Assembly (NCBI GenBank): GCA_014874485.1 | Contig: JADBJK010000024.1 | Coordinates: forward strand, 62,001-126,000 | DNA: 64,000 bases | From: Chloroflexota bacterium | Lineage (GTDB): Bacteria > Chloroflexota > Anaerolineae > DTLA01 | Direction of reading: 5' to 3' | Shown: positions 29,950 to 38,889 of the stretch, piece after piece | How the letters are laid out: every line of letters starts with the position of its first letter | How positions within the stretch are numbered: the stretch's first letter is position 1 | Notes under the pieces: model-generated | What the model saw: only the letters and a program-made list of their open reading frames with translations | What the model was told of the DNA's origin: nothing | Databases searched by the model: none | Translations under genes and position numbers: made by a program

Positions 29950-30260
29950 CCCCACGTGCGACGCGCCTCGGAGGTGCGTCGCACGTGCTTTCTCATGTCA
30001 TTGCGAGCGAAGCGAAGCATCTCGGTTGGCGAGATTCTTCGCGGCTTCGCCGCTCAGAATGACAGTATGGCCCTGTCATGCTGAGCGAAGCATCTCGGTT
30101 GGCGAGATTCTTCTCGCGCCTCAGTAGGGACAATTCATGAATTGTCCCTACGGGCGCTGTGCGGCTTCGCAATGACAAACGACGAAGAATCCCTGTGGCA
30201 AAGTACTTGTGCTCGCAGTGAGATTCTTCGCCTTCGCCACGGCTCGGAACGATGGCGGGC
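29950..30260. repeat. Repeat island 4 (RSEA-type modules, 35-bp palindrome, 28-bp perfect palindrome)
   Basis: cacgtgcgacgcgcctcggaggtgcgtcgcacgtg 29953-29987; gtagggacaattcatgaattgtccctac 30124-30151 (perfect palindrome). Confidence 0.9.
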
Positions 30261-30283
30261 AATCTTCTCGGCAGCCCACGCGC

Positions 30284-30312
30284 TTGACACCGGCGGACAA
30301 TCCTGCTAGGCT
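30284..30312 (+). promoter_or_regulatory. Sigma70-like promoter
   Basis: TTGACA - 17 nt - TAGGCT upstream of the membrane protein gene. Confidence 0.55.
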
Positions 30313-30366
30313 GTGGCAGCAGTTCGGACTGGCCGTTGGGAGTATCAGTAATAAGGAGTCGCAGGC

Positions 30367-31329
30367 ATGAAAGACAAAGGGCTAACGCTCATCCTGAAGG
30401 CAATTGACGTGTCGCTGGACGTGCAGAAACTCCTGGTCGCCGTTGTGGGGCTGGCGGCCACGCTGGGGGTGGCGGCGTTCCTGGCGTTCTTGGGGAGCCG
30501 CACGGGGGCCGCGGGGCTGTTCCTGTTCACGCTGCTGGCGTTCATTGCGGTGTGGGTGGGGCTGTCCCTCCTGTACGGGATGATAACCCGCATGAGTTAC
30601 CTGCACCTGACGCGCGGCCAAGCAGGCGCGTGGCAGGAGGCTCTGGGCTACGCGCTGGGGCACTGGGCCAGCCTGATGTTCACGGGGCTGGTGATGGCCC
30701 TGGCGGTGCTCGGGGTCTTCCTGGTTGAGGTGATTGCGCTGCTGTTGGGACGCATCCCGTACCTGGGCGAACTGCTGGCGTCGCTTGCGTTTCTGCCGCT
30801 GACGCTCCTCAACGCGTTCGCTCTGCTCGTGGTCATCGTGGGGTCGTGGCTCATCTATCCCATCATCGCGGCGGAAGGGACGGGCGTCGTGGCGACAATC
30901 CAGCGGGTCGTCGGACTGGTGCGGAAGTCGCCCGGGCAGATCGTGGCGTACATTGCCATCGCCATCATTGTGGTGGGGTTCGCGTCGTGGATCATCTTCG
31001 GCCTGGGATATGGCGGGGCGCTGCTGACAGCGGGCGCGACGGTGATCGGCGCGGGGTCGCGGCTCGGGCGGTTGTTCGGCGGCTCATGGCCTGGGATGGG
31101 GATGTACGGGATGCCCTACGGCTTCGGAGGGATGCCCTACCGTGTGAGCCTGCCGTTCACGATGCAGTTGGCGCAACTGATCTACGCGGTGGGCATCGCG
31201 GCACTTGTGGCCATCCTGGTGGCGTTCCCGGCGGTGTTCGTGATGTCGGCAGCGACGGCCACGTACCTGACGGTGGCGGAGTCCGAGGCGGCACCTGCGC
31301 AAGAGACGGGGGCTGAGCCCAAGCCCTGA
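30367..31329 (+). CDS. Integral membrane protein, function unknown
   Basis: Multiple long hydrophobic segments, Gly/Met-rich loop GGSWPGMGMYGMPYGFGGMPYR. Confidence 0.75.
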   Translation: MKDKGLTLILKAIDVSLDVQKLLVAVVGLAATLGVAAFLAFLGSRTGAAGLFLFTLLAFIAVWVGLSLLYGMITRMSYLHLTRGQAGAWQEALGYALGHWASLMFTGLVMALAVLGVFLVEVIALLLGRIPYLGELLASLAFLPLTLLNAFALLVVIVGSWLIYPIIAAEGTGVVATIQRVVGLVRKSPGQIVAYIAIAIIVVGFASWIIFGLGYGGALLTAGATVIGAGSRLGRLFGGSWPGMGMYGMPYGFGGMPYRVSLPFTMQLAQLIYAVGIAALVAILVAFPAVFVMSAATATYLTVAESEAAPAQETGAEPKP

Positions 31330-31536
31330 TTCGGTGAGGATGTCTCCGGGCTTTGGCGCGCGGTATTCACCGGAGAGATGCCGAGGGCGCAAGGACGCAG
31401 GAGCAGAAGGCAAGAGGTTTCCTTGCCGCTTGGCCTCGGCATCTCTGCGCCTCTGCGGTGTAAAGACGCTCCGCCGATAGCGGACAGCGGGTCAATTTGA
31501 CAGGAAGGGGGCTTCCCAATAGAATGGCGCATGTGT

Positions 31537-31613
31537 GGCGCATTCGTCTAGCGGCCTAGGACACCTCCCTCTCAAGGAGGAGATCGGGGGTTCGAATCCC
31601 CCATGCGCTACCA
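31537..31613 (+). tRNA. tRNA-Glu (CTC anticodon), CCA encoded
   Basis: Acceptor GGCGCAT/ATGCGCT; anticodon arm CCTCC-CTCTCAA-GGAGG; T arm GGGGG-TTCGAAT-CCCCC; ACCA 3' end. Confidence 0.95.
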
Positions 31614-31614
31614 G

Positions 31615-31639
31615 AAAGCCCCGCACTGTCGGGGCTTTT
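31615..31639 (+). terminator. Rho-independent terminator after tRNA-Glu
   Basis: AAAGCCCCG-CACTGT-CGGGGCTTTT. Confidence 0.85.
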
Positions 31640-31674
31640 GCTTATTTGCACGCCTGACGGCGACAAGGAGGGCC

Positions 31675-32880
31675 ATGCGACCCAAGTTGCGCCCTATCCA
31701 ACCGCAGTGGGGGCAACAGGACGGGCGGCCGGTGCTTGTCCTGCGCGACCCGCTGGCGCTGAGCGGGAAGGTGCTCGCGGTTCCGCAGCCGCTTGCACCG
31801 CTGCTCGCGCTGTGCGATGGGACGCGGGACGAGAGCGCCTTGCGCGCGGCACTGGAGATTCGCGCGGGCGTGCGCCTGTCGCCCGATGTGCTCGCCAGCA
31901 TCCTTCAGCAGTTGGATGACGCGCTGCTGCTGGAGAACGAGCGATCGGCAGAGGCCCTGCGCGCGGCGTTGGATGCATACCGGTCCGCGCCGTTCCGTGC
32001 GCCTGCGTCCGCCGGCGGCGGGTATCCGGATGACGTGGCGGCGCTGTCCCAGATGCTGCAGGGCTACCTGGACGCGGCGGGGGACGTGCGTCGGTTTCCG
32101 AATGCCCGGGGGCTTGTGTCGCCGCACATAGACTACATGCGCGGGGGCGGTGTGTACGGCGGCGTGTGGGCCGCGGCCGCCGATGCAGTACGCCAGGCAG
32201 AGGTGGCGGTGATTTTCGGAACGGATCACATGGGGGATTTCTCGCCGTTCACGCTGACACGGCAGCACTACGCGACGCCGTTTGGTGTTCTTCCAACCGA
32301 CAGGGACATTGTGGATGCGGTCGCCGCCGCAATCGGGGAAGACCAGGCATTCCGCGACGAAATTCACCATCGGAATGAGCATTCGGTGGAACTGGCCGCT
32401 GTCTGGCTGCATTACGTGAGGCGCGGGAGGCCGTGCGCTCTCGTGCCCATCCTGAGCGGCTCCTTTGAGCGGTTTGTGTGTGGGCAGGGGACGGCCCGGG
32501 ACGATGCGGTGATCGCGCATGGGATATGCGCCCTGCGGCGGGCACTGGAAGGGCGGCGGAGCGTGGTCATCGCCGCGGCCGACCTGGCTCACACGGGGCC
32601 TGCGTTTGGGGACACGATACCCGCAGGGCTGGTGCAGCGCGCCATGGGAAAGAAGGCCGACCAGGCGCTCATGGAGCGGATGTGCGAGGGCGACGCGGAT
32701 GGCTTTCTGGCGCTCATTCGGGAGGAAGGGGATCGGCGGCATATCTGCGGGTTGCCGCCCATCTATCTGGCGTTGCGCCTGCTGGAGCCGGTGAGGGGGC
32801 ACGCGGTTGCCTATGACCACGCGCCTGCGGACAATCAGGGCACGTCGTTTGTGTCGTTCTGCGGCATTGTCTGGGAGTAG
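31675..32880 (+). CDS. amrB: AmmeMemoRadiSam system protein B (Memo-like)
   Basis: LVSPHIDYMRGGGVYGGVWA, FGTDHMGDFSPFTLTRQHYATPFG, EHSVELAAVWLHYV, ADLAHTGPAFGD, SFVSFCGIVW; ATG at 31675. Confidence 0.88.
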   Translation: MRPKLRPIQPQWGQQDGRPVLVLRDPLALSGKVLAVPQPLAPLLALCDGTRDESALRAALEIRAGVRLSPDVLASILQQLDDALLLENERSAEALRAALDAYRSAPFRAPASAGGGYPDDVAALSQMLQGYLDAAGDVRRFPNARGLVSPHIDYMRGGGVYGGVWAAAADAVRQAEVAVIFGTDHMGDFSPFTLTRQHYATPFGVLPTDRDIVDAVAAAIGEDQAFRDEIHHRNEHSVELAAVWLHYVRRGRPCALVPILSGSFERFVCGQGTARDDAVIAHGICALRRALEGRRSVVIAAADLAHTGPAFGDTIPAGLVQRAMGKKADQALMERMCEGDADGFLALIREEGDRRHICGLPPIYLALRLLEPVRGHAVAYDHAPADNQGTSFVSFCGIVWE

Positions 32881-32883
32881 GAC

Positions 32884-33522
32884 GTGAAGCAGCGAGACAT
32901 CTGGCCGACGCCCGAAGACCTGCACCGTGCGCTCCAGGGGCCTCTGCCTGGCCGCGCGGCGCAACTGTGGATGGCACCCCAGCCGCGCCCGATGGACGCC
33001 GACCACCAGCCGCAGATGGCCGCGGTGCTGTTGCTGCTGTACCCGGGCGAGACCGGATGGTGCTTCCCGCTGACTGTGCGCACGCAGGCCGTTGCGAACC
33101 ACCAGGGACAGGTGTCGCTGCCCGGCGGGGCAAGGCACGGGCGGGAAAGCCTGAAGCGCACGGCCCTGCGCGAGACCGCCGAAGAACTGGGCGTTTCGGC
33201 GCAGGACGTGGAAATTCTCGGGCAATTGACGCCCCTATACGTCGCGGTGAGCGACTTCCAGATATTCCCGTTTGTCGGATGTATGCCCGTTCGCCCCGAC
33301 TTCCGGCCTAGCGCAGATGAAGTAGCCCAGGTGCTGGAAACGCCGCTGGAGATGCTGCTAGACGAGCGGATTCGGTTTGAGGAGGACTGGGATTTGCCCG
33401 ATGGGCGACATTTGCATGTCCCCTACTTTCTCATCCAGGGGCACAAGGTCTGGGGTGCAACGGCGGTCATCCTGGGTGAGTTCGTGTGGCTCTTGAGGCG
33501 GTTGGGGCTGGCGACAAAATGA
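32884..33522 (+). CDS. NUDIX hydrolase (CoA pyrophosphatase-like)
   Basis: NHQGQVSLPGGARHGRESLKRTALRETAEELG. Confidence 0.92.
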   Translation: MKQRDIWPTPEDLHRALQGPLPGRAAQLWMAPQPRPMDADHQPQMAAVLLLLYPGETGWCFPLTVRTQAVANHQGQVSLPGGARHGRESLKRTALRETAEELGVSAQDVEILGQLTPLYVAVSDFQIFPFVGCMPVRPDFRPSADEVAQVLETPLEMLLDERIRFEEDWDLPDGRHLHVPYFLIQGHKVWGATAVILGEFVWLLRRLGLATK

Positions 33523-33542
33523 CCCGGCGCAGAGGCCGGGTC
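33516..33542 (-). terminator. Terminator hairpin (minus-strand T-run)
   Basis: Minus strand GACCCGGC-CTCTGC-GCCGGGTC-ATTTT between convergent genes. Confidence 0.7.
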
Positions 33543-33574
33543 GGGTACGGTGCAGGATTGTCGTGCGCGCGGGC

Positions 33575-33805
33575 CTACTTGCCGCCCTTGATAGGCTTGC
33601 CGAACAACGGCGCGAGCAGGCAGTAGTTGAGCGCCCCAACGACGATGAACAGGATGCCCAGCAACAGGAGAATGACCTCCAGCGCGGTGCTCCAATTGGG
33701 GCCGAAAAGCGCCAGCACGACCAGGATGATGCCCACGACGACGCGCAGTGCACGTCCCGCGGTGCTGCTCATGAATCCGACGAAGTCCATCTCCACCCCT
33801 CCCAT
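33575..33805 (-). CDS. DUF2892-family small membrane protein
   Basis: GRALRVVVGIILVVLALFGP...LGILFIVVGALNYCLLAPLFGK. Confidence 0.85.
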   Translation of the reverse strand: MGGVEMDFVGFMSSTAGRALRVVVGIILVVLALFGPNWSTALEVILLLLGILFIVVGALNYCLLAPLFGKPIKGGK

Positions 33806-33880
33806 GTGAGATATTTAGGTTGTCCAATAATGACAACCCTCGTGTTTACAATCCGTTGCGCCATCAGGTGGTTCTTGCGA

Positions 33881-33912
33881 GAAAAGAAAAGCCGAGGGGG
33901 ACTGCCCTCGGC
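33881..33912 (-). terminator. Rho-independent terminator of ferredoxin gene
   Basis: Minus strand GCCGAGGG-CAGTCC-CCCTCGGC-TTTTCTTTTC. Confidence 0.85.
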
Positions 33913-33933
33913 TTCGCCGGTTTGTGTGTGCCG

Positions 33934-34107
33934 CTACGCTTGGGAAATGGCTTCCTGCGGGCACTCGTCCACGCATGTGCCGCAGTCCACGCACTTCTCG
34001 GGGTCAATCACGTAGGACTCATCGCCTTCGCTGATGGCCTCCTCGGGGCATACCGCAGCGCACGCGCCACAAGAGATGCACAGTTCGGGGTCAATTTTGT
34101 GAGCCAT
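33934..34107 (-). CDS. 2x[4Fe-4S] ferredoxin
   Basis: CISCGACAAVCPEEAI and CVDCGTCVDECPQEAI; ATG at 34107. Confidence 0.95.
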   Translation of the reverse strand: MAHKIDPELCISCGACAAVCPEEAISEGDESYVIDPEKCVDCGTCVDECPQEAISQA

Positions 34108-34275
34108 GGGAACTCTCCTCGTGTTGTTGGTTTGGGATGCCTCAACGGTCAACCGGCGATTACTATATGCGATTTGTGAAATTCGTCAAAAATGCCTTTG
34201 GCTTGCGCTCGCCCAGAACATGACGCAGGTCATGGCGGCCCGTTGCGGCAGGTGCTATCTTGAAGGCAAGATACC

Positions 34276-34809
34276 ATGATGGAGGGCAACGCAATGGAAG
34301 AACGACGTGGCATCGTGAGCGCAGGCGGACAACCGCTGACGCTGGTGGGTACGCCTGTTGTGGTGGGCCAGAAGGCGCCCGATTTTCGGCTCCTGGACAA
34401 TGACGGGCGCCCGGTTACTCTGGCCGATACTGCGGGCAAGGTGCGGCTGATCAGCGTGGTGCCGTCGCTGGACACCCGCGTGTGCGACCTGCAGACCCGG
34501 CGGTTCAACGCCGAGGCCGACAAACTCGGCGACAAGGTGCGCATCCTGACGGTGAGCGTGGACCTGCCGTTCGCACAGAAGCGATGGTGCGGGGCGGCGG
34601 GCGTGGACCGTCTGCAGACGCTTTCGGATCATTACGATACCAATTTCGGGCTTGCCTACGGCTTGCTCATCAAGGAGAAGCGGCTTCTCGCACGGAGTAT
34701 CTTCATCGTGGACGAGCATGACATCGTGCGCTACGTCCAGATCGTGCCCGACCTGGTCCAGGAGCCGGACTACGAGGCTGCACTGGACGCGCTGAAGAAA
34801 CTCCTGTAA
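34276..34809 (+). CDS. tpx: Thiol peroxidase (Tpx-type peroxiredoxin)
   Basis: GQKAPDFRLLDNDGRPVTL, VVPSLDTRVCDLQTRRFN, SVDLPFAQKRWC. Confidence 0.93.
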   Translation: MMEGNAMEERRGIVSAGGQPLTLVGTPVVVGQKAPDFRLLDNDGRPVTLADTAGKVRLISVVPSLDTRVCDLQTRRFNAEADKLGDKVRILTVSVDLPFAQKRWCGAAGVDRLQTLSDHYDTNFGLAYGLLIKEKRLLARSIFIVDEHDIVRYVQIVPDLVQEPDYEAALDALKKLL

Positions 34810-34843
34810 GATAGACGTAGCCTTGTGCTGAGGGGTTGGACAC

Positions 34844-35224
34844 GTGCCGCTGAGGATGAGCCCGGACACGTTTGATGAACTGGTGGTTCAGGCGCTGGAA
34901 TCCCTGCCCGACGAAATCCGCGAGAAACTGGACAATGTGGCCATCATGGTGGAGGATTATCCCACCAGGGCGCAACTTCGCGCGGGAGGCGTCGGGCGGG
35001 GAATGCTCCTGTTCGGCCTGTACGAGGGCGTGCCGCTGACCGGTCGGACTTCGGGGTACAACATGGTGATGCCAGACCGCATCACGCTGTTCCGCGAGCC
35101 AATCCTCATGGCGTGTCGGAGTCTGGACGAGGTCCGGCGGACAATCGCGCACACGGTGCTACACGAGATCGCGCACCACTTCGGGATTTCGGACGCGCGG
35201 CTTCGGGAAATCGGCGCGTACTGA
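34844..35224 (+). CDS. Metallopeptidase-family (zincin) protein
   Basis: IAHTVLHEIAHHFGISDARL (HExxH). Confidence 0.88.
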   Translation: MPLRMSPDTFDELVVQALESLPDEIREKLDNVAIMVEDYPTRAQLRAGGVGRGMLLFGLYEGVPLTGRTSGYNMVMPDRITLFREPILMACRSLDEVRRTIAHTVLHEIAHHFGISDARLREIGAY

Positions 35225-35225
35225 T

Positions 35226-36230
35226 TCAGCGCACCGCGACGATCGCGTTCCCGGCGAATATTCGCTGGCCTTCCCGTTCTATCCACACACGGATGTGGTA
35301 CAGTCCTGGGCGGTCGGATTCGGTGAAGCGAACTGTGGCCCAGAACTTGCTGCCCTCCACCCGCGGCTGCAGTGCCTGAAATATCTCTGCGCGGGGCGTG
35401 TACGAGCCGGTCTGGTTGAGGTCCGCCACGCTCATGGGCGTGGGAAACGGCTCATAGGCCAGGTTGATGAGCGGTGAGGCTGCGCCAGGGAGTAGCCTGC
35501 CCGCGACTTCCACGGCATCGCCCAGTCGTACCAATTCGGGGACCGGATCAAGGGCCACGTACCTGTCCACGAACTCCTGAACAATCCGCACCTCGCCCAA
35601 CGTTGCATTGTAGCCAATTCCGACTCCCACGTGCGTGTGCGAAGGCTGCAGGATATTGTCGCGGTGGCCTGGACTTTCCATGAGCGCTTCCTGTGCCTGC
35701 TCCACAGTGCTCTGCCAGTCCTGGATCGGAATCCCCACGCCTGCCGTGGATCGCTGATAGTAGGCGTACACGTTCTCGCGGACAGCGTCGCGCCCACCTG
35801 CGAAGAAGTAGCGATGCTCCGGGCCGTAGCCTGCCAGGTTCCAGTGGCTCAGGTAGACATAAGTAGCCATCTCCTCGGCATGTGCCTGGGCGGCGCGGGC
35901 TGCGGTTTCATCCCACTGAACCGGCGAGAGTCCCGCGGCCTGGCGGTCTCGGTTGATGAGTTCCAGCATGTAACGGGCGACGGCGGACAGGTCGGGTTGC
36001 GGCGTGGGTGTCCGGGTGGGTTGCAGGGTCAGGGTGGGCACGAGGGTGTTGGTGGGCCGCGGCGTGCGGGGCGCCGGTGTTGTGCTGGGCTGCGTGGGGC
36101 GCGCAGTGGGGCTGCCGATGGCGGCAGGCGGGCGCGTGGGCAGTTGCGGGGCGCGGGTGGCGCAGGCGGTCAGCAGTATGCACAGTGCGACCCCAACCAG
36201 GAACGCAGCGCGTTTGGCAAGACCCGTCAT
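35226..36230 (-). CDS. CAP/SCP-like extracellular lipoprotein
   Basis: Lipobox LLTAC; Thr-Pro linker; MLELINRDRQAAGLSPVQWDETAARAAQAHAEEMA...; GHRDNILQPSHTHVGVGI. Overlaps the upstream GT4 stop (ATGA). Confidence 0.9.
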   Translation of the reverse strand: MTGLAKRAAFLVGVALCILLTACATRAPQLPTRPPAAIGSPTARPTQPSTTPAPRTPRPTNTLVPTLTLQPTRTPTPQPDLSAVARYMLELINRDRQAAGLSPVQWDETAARAAQAHAEEMATYVYLSHWNLAGYGPEHRYFFAGGRDAVRENVYAYYQRSTAGVGIPIQDWQSTVEQAQEALMESPGHRDNILQPSHTHVGVGIGYNATLGEVRIVQEFVDRYVALDPVPELVRLGDAVEVAGRLLPGAASPLINLAYEPFPTPMSVADLNQTGSYTPRAEIFQALQPRVEGSKFWATVRFTESDRPGLYHIRVWIEREGQRIFAGNAIVAVR

Positions 36231-37429
36231 GTTCCCCTCCCTCGTTTCAGCGCGATGGTCTCACGGTAGGCATCGGCGGTTTTCCGGGCGACGGCGCTCC
36301 AATCCATGCTTTGTTCCACAGCGCGGCGGGCTGCGATGCCGAGCCGCTGTCGGAGAGCCGGGTCATTGACAAGGGCCAGGAGGTGGCTTTCCAGGTCGTC
36401 CAGGGAATCGGCGACGAGCGCCGTTTCGCCCGAGTGCACGATGTCCTGCGTGCCCGATCGGTCCGTGGTTACAGCGGGCAGGCCGCACGCCATCGCTTCC
36501 AGCAACGCCATGCCGAAGCCCTCGCTCTGGCTTGGAAATGTGAAGATGTCCATCGCGTTGAGGTAGGCTGGGGTTCGCATCCACGGCTGGAATCCCACAA
36601 AGCGGAAGCGATCGGCTAGGCCATTGCGCAGGACCTCGCCCTCAACCCGTTTCTTGAGCGGGCCACCGCCGACGAGGAGAAAGCGCAGGCGGGCGTCCTC
36701 CTCCGCCAGTCGCTGACCCACGCGGACGAGTTCCACGATCCCCTTGCTGGGCACGAAACGGGACAGGAAGCCGATGACAATATCCCCCTCGCCGAAGCCG
36801 AGGGATGCGCGCATGGTTGCGCGGAGCGAGGCGTCGGGGCGGAACAGGTCCATGTCAATGGCGTTGTGGATCACGAAGGCCCTTGCCCTGCTCCGACTCA
36901 ATTCCTCGGCGGCAGGCTCGCTGACGGCGATGTAGGCCGTGAACTGGTTGACTACGGCCACCATGAGCGCGCGCATGACCGCCCCCACAATCGGCGGCCG
37001 CTTGGGCCGTTCTATCATGGAGTGCTTGGTAATGATGGTCGGGAACCCCATGCGGGCAGCCTTGCGCATCAGGGCGAGCACGAAGGGGCTTTCCACCGTG
37101 TGGCCGTGGACGATGTCGTAGTCGCGCTCGGCGAGCAAATGCCCTAGTTGCGTGATCATGGAAGGATCCAGGGCCGGATCGGATCCATCGGGCAGGCGCA
37201 ATGTCAGGCCGTGCAGGCGCACCACCTCCACGCCGGGCGGGATGATGACCGGAGTGGCGTCGGCTTTTCGGGGGCGGACCTCGCGGTGCGTAACGACGGA
37301 CACGTGGTGGCCCAGGCGAGCGAGTTCGCGCGACAGAGCATACACGTGGTTCTCAATGCCCCCGACGCTGGGCGGATAGCAGTCGGTGATCATGCAGATG
37401 CGCAGGGGGGCGTCCGGCGATTGCAGCAT
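36227..37429 (-). CDS. GT4-family glycosyltransferase
   Basis: MITDCYPPSVGGIENHVYALSRELARLGHHVSVVT; SEGFGMALLEAMACGLPAVTTDRSGTQDIV. Confidence 0.92.
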   Translation of the reverse strand: MLQSPDAPLRICMITDCYPPSVGGIENHVYALSRELARLGHHVSVVTHREVRPRKADATPVIIPPGVEVVRLHGLTLRLPDGSDPALDPSMITQLGHLLAERDYDIVHGHTVESPFVLALMRKAARMGFPTIITKHSMIERPKRPPIVGAVMRALMVAVVNQFTAYIAVSEPAAEELSRSRARAFVIHNAIDMDLFRPDASLRATMRASLGFGEGDIVIGFLSRFVPSKGIVELVRVGQRLAEEDARLRFLLVGGGPLKKRVEGEVLRNGLADRFRFVGFQPWMRTPAYLNAMDIFTFPSQSEGFGMALLEAMACGLPAVTTDRSGTQDIVHSGETALVADSLDDLESHLLALVNDPALRQRLGIAARRAVEQSMDWSAVARKTADAYRETIALKRGRGT

Positions 37430-37433
37430 AGGT

Positions 37434-38360
37434 TCAGTCCTCAGGCTCCTTCCACTCGGTGCGATCCACGGCGACGTAGGGCCGGGCCATGCCCTCTGTG
37501 AGGAAGGCCCGGGCCATGCGTTTGGTGTTGTAGGCGAACCCCACCCGGCCCAGGCGGTCCACGACGATGAGTCCCGCGGTGCCGGACACGCGCGCGGCCA
37601 GGGTCTGGATGGCGCGCTCGGCGGCCTCGGCGGGGGTCAGACCTGCCTCAAGTCCCTGCATGGTGCGGTGCGCGAGGGCCATACGCGCGATGGCTTCGCC
37701 AAATCCGGTGCAGGCCACGCCGCCGACGGCGTTGTCCGCGTAGAAGCCGCACCCGACCAGCGGGACATCGCCCACGCGCCCAGGCAGTTTGTTGGGCGTG
37801 CCGCCCGTGGACAGGCCGGCGGCGATGTTGCCGGAAGCGTCCAATGCCACGGCTCCTACGGTATCGGCACGCGGCTCAAATGCATCGCCGAGGTGCGTAT
37901 GACCCCGCCGCTGGTATTCTTGCCAGATGGCGCGCTCGCGTTCCACGATGAGGTCTTCGTTGGCGCAAAGGGGCATGCCGTGCTGCTGGGCGAATCGTTC
38001 AGCGCCCTCACCCACGAGGAGCACATGGGGGCTTTCCAGCACGAGGCGGGCCAGGTGGATGGGCTGGGCGATGTGCTTCACGCAGGCCACCGCCCCCACG
38101 TTCAGGGTTGCGCCATCCATGAGGCTGGCGTCCAGTTCCACTTCGCCATCGCGGGTGAGGCAGGAGCCTCGGCCGGCGTCAAAGATGGGATCGTCCTCCA
38201 TGACGCGGATGGCGGCCTCTACGGCATCCAGCGCCGAGCCTCCGTCGCGCAGGATGGCATAGCCGGTGCGCACGGCGGTCAGGCAGCCCCGCGCATGCGC
38301 ATCTACCTGGTCGTCGGGGATGGCCCACGCCCCACCGTGTACGATCATGGCGACCGTCAT
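37434..38360 (-). CDS. Isoaspartyl peptidase / Ntn L-asparaginase
   Basis: MIVHGGAWAIPDD; DTVGAVALDASGNIAAGLSTGGTPNKLPGRVGDVPLVGCGFYAD (nucleophile Thr). Confidence 0.94.
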   Translation of the reverse strand: MTVAMIVHGGAWAIPDDQVDAHARGCLTAVRTGYAILRDGGSALDAVEAAIRVMEDDPIFDAGRGSCLTRDGEVELDASLMDGATLNVGAVACVKHIAQPIHLARLVLESPHVLLVGEGAERFAQQHGMPLCANEDLIVERERAIWQEYQRRGHTHLGDAFEPRADTVGAVALDASGNIAAGLSTGGTPNKLPGRVGDVPLVGCGFYADNAVGGVACTGFGEAIARMALAHRTMQGLEAGLTPAEAAERAIQTLAARVSGTAGLIVVDRLGRVGFAYNTKRMARAFLTEGMARPYVAVDRTEWKEPED

Positions 38361-38457
38361 GTCCTGGCACCTCCCGTGCGGGCTCCCGCGGCGGCTATTC
38401 TACTCCCATCGCACGCAGAAGGCAATGTCGGCCTTGCGGCAGCACGCGCTTGTGCGC

Positions 38458-38497
38458 AAAAAGAAAGGGCGGCGCTCTGTGGAATGCACGCCCTTTC
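38458..38497 (-). terminator. Rho-independent terminator downstream of tRNA-Sec
   Basis: Minus strand GAAAGGGCG-N17-CGCCCTTTC-TTTTT. Confidence 0.8.
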
Positions 38498-38509
38498 GGT
38501 CCGGCAAGG

Positions 38510-38606
38510 CGGGAGTGGATGGGAGTCGAACCCACCTAGGACGCCTCTGCAGCGCCCCACAGACGGTTTTGAAGACCGCGGAGCCCACCGGGACTCAACC
38601 ACCCCC
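38510..38606 (-). tRNA. selC: tRNA-Sec (TCA anticodon)
   Basis: Minus strand: 8-bp acceptor GGGGGTGG/CCACTCCC, G73; 6-bp D stem GAGTCC/GGGCTC with CGGT loop; anticodon arm GCGGT-CTTCAAA-ACCGT; long variable arm GGGCGC-N7-GCGTCC; T arm GTGGG-TTCGACT-CCCAT. Confidence 0.92.
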
Positions 38607-38705
38607 ACCGATAGTGTATATGAAATCCCCTTGACCGTCAACTTTGGCAAGGAAGAGACTGGCTTCCGTGTTCCGTTAGTGGATTGCACGCACACGACCC
38701 CGTTC

Positions 38706-38776
38706 TGTCATTGCGAGCGAAGCGAAGCAATCTGCCGCTCCGGGGATTGCTTCGGGGCTTCGCCCCTCGCAATGAC
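38706..38776. repeat. Repeat island 5 (inverted RSEA-type pair)
   Basis: tgtcattgcgagcgaagcgaagcaatctgccgctccggggattgcttcggggcttcgcccctcgcaatgac. Confidence 0.88.
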
Positions 38777-38801
38777 GTTTACAAATTGGTCAGAGCGCCC
38801 C

Positions 38802-38830
38802 TTGACATATCGTGGAATACACGCTATGCT
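38802..38830 (+). promoter_or_regulatory. Sigma70-like promoter
   Basis: TTGACA - 17 nt - TATGCT. Confidence 0.65.
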
Positions 38831-38889
38831 GGGTATCCAGTTTCGGCTGAGGACTGGCGGCGCTATTGAGTTGTTGCGGGAGGGTAGCC

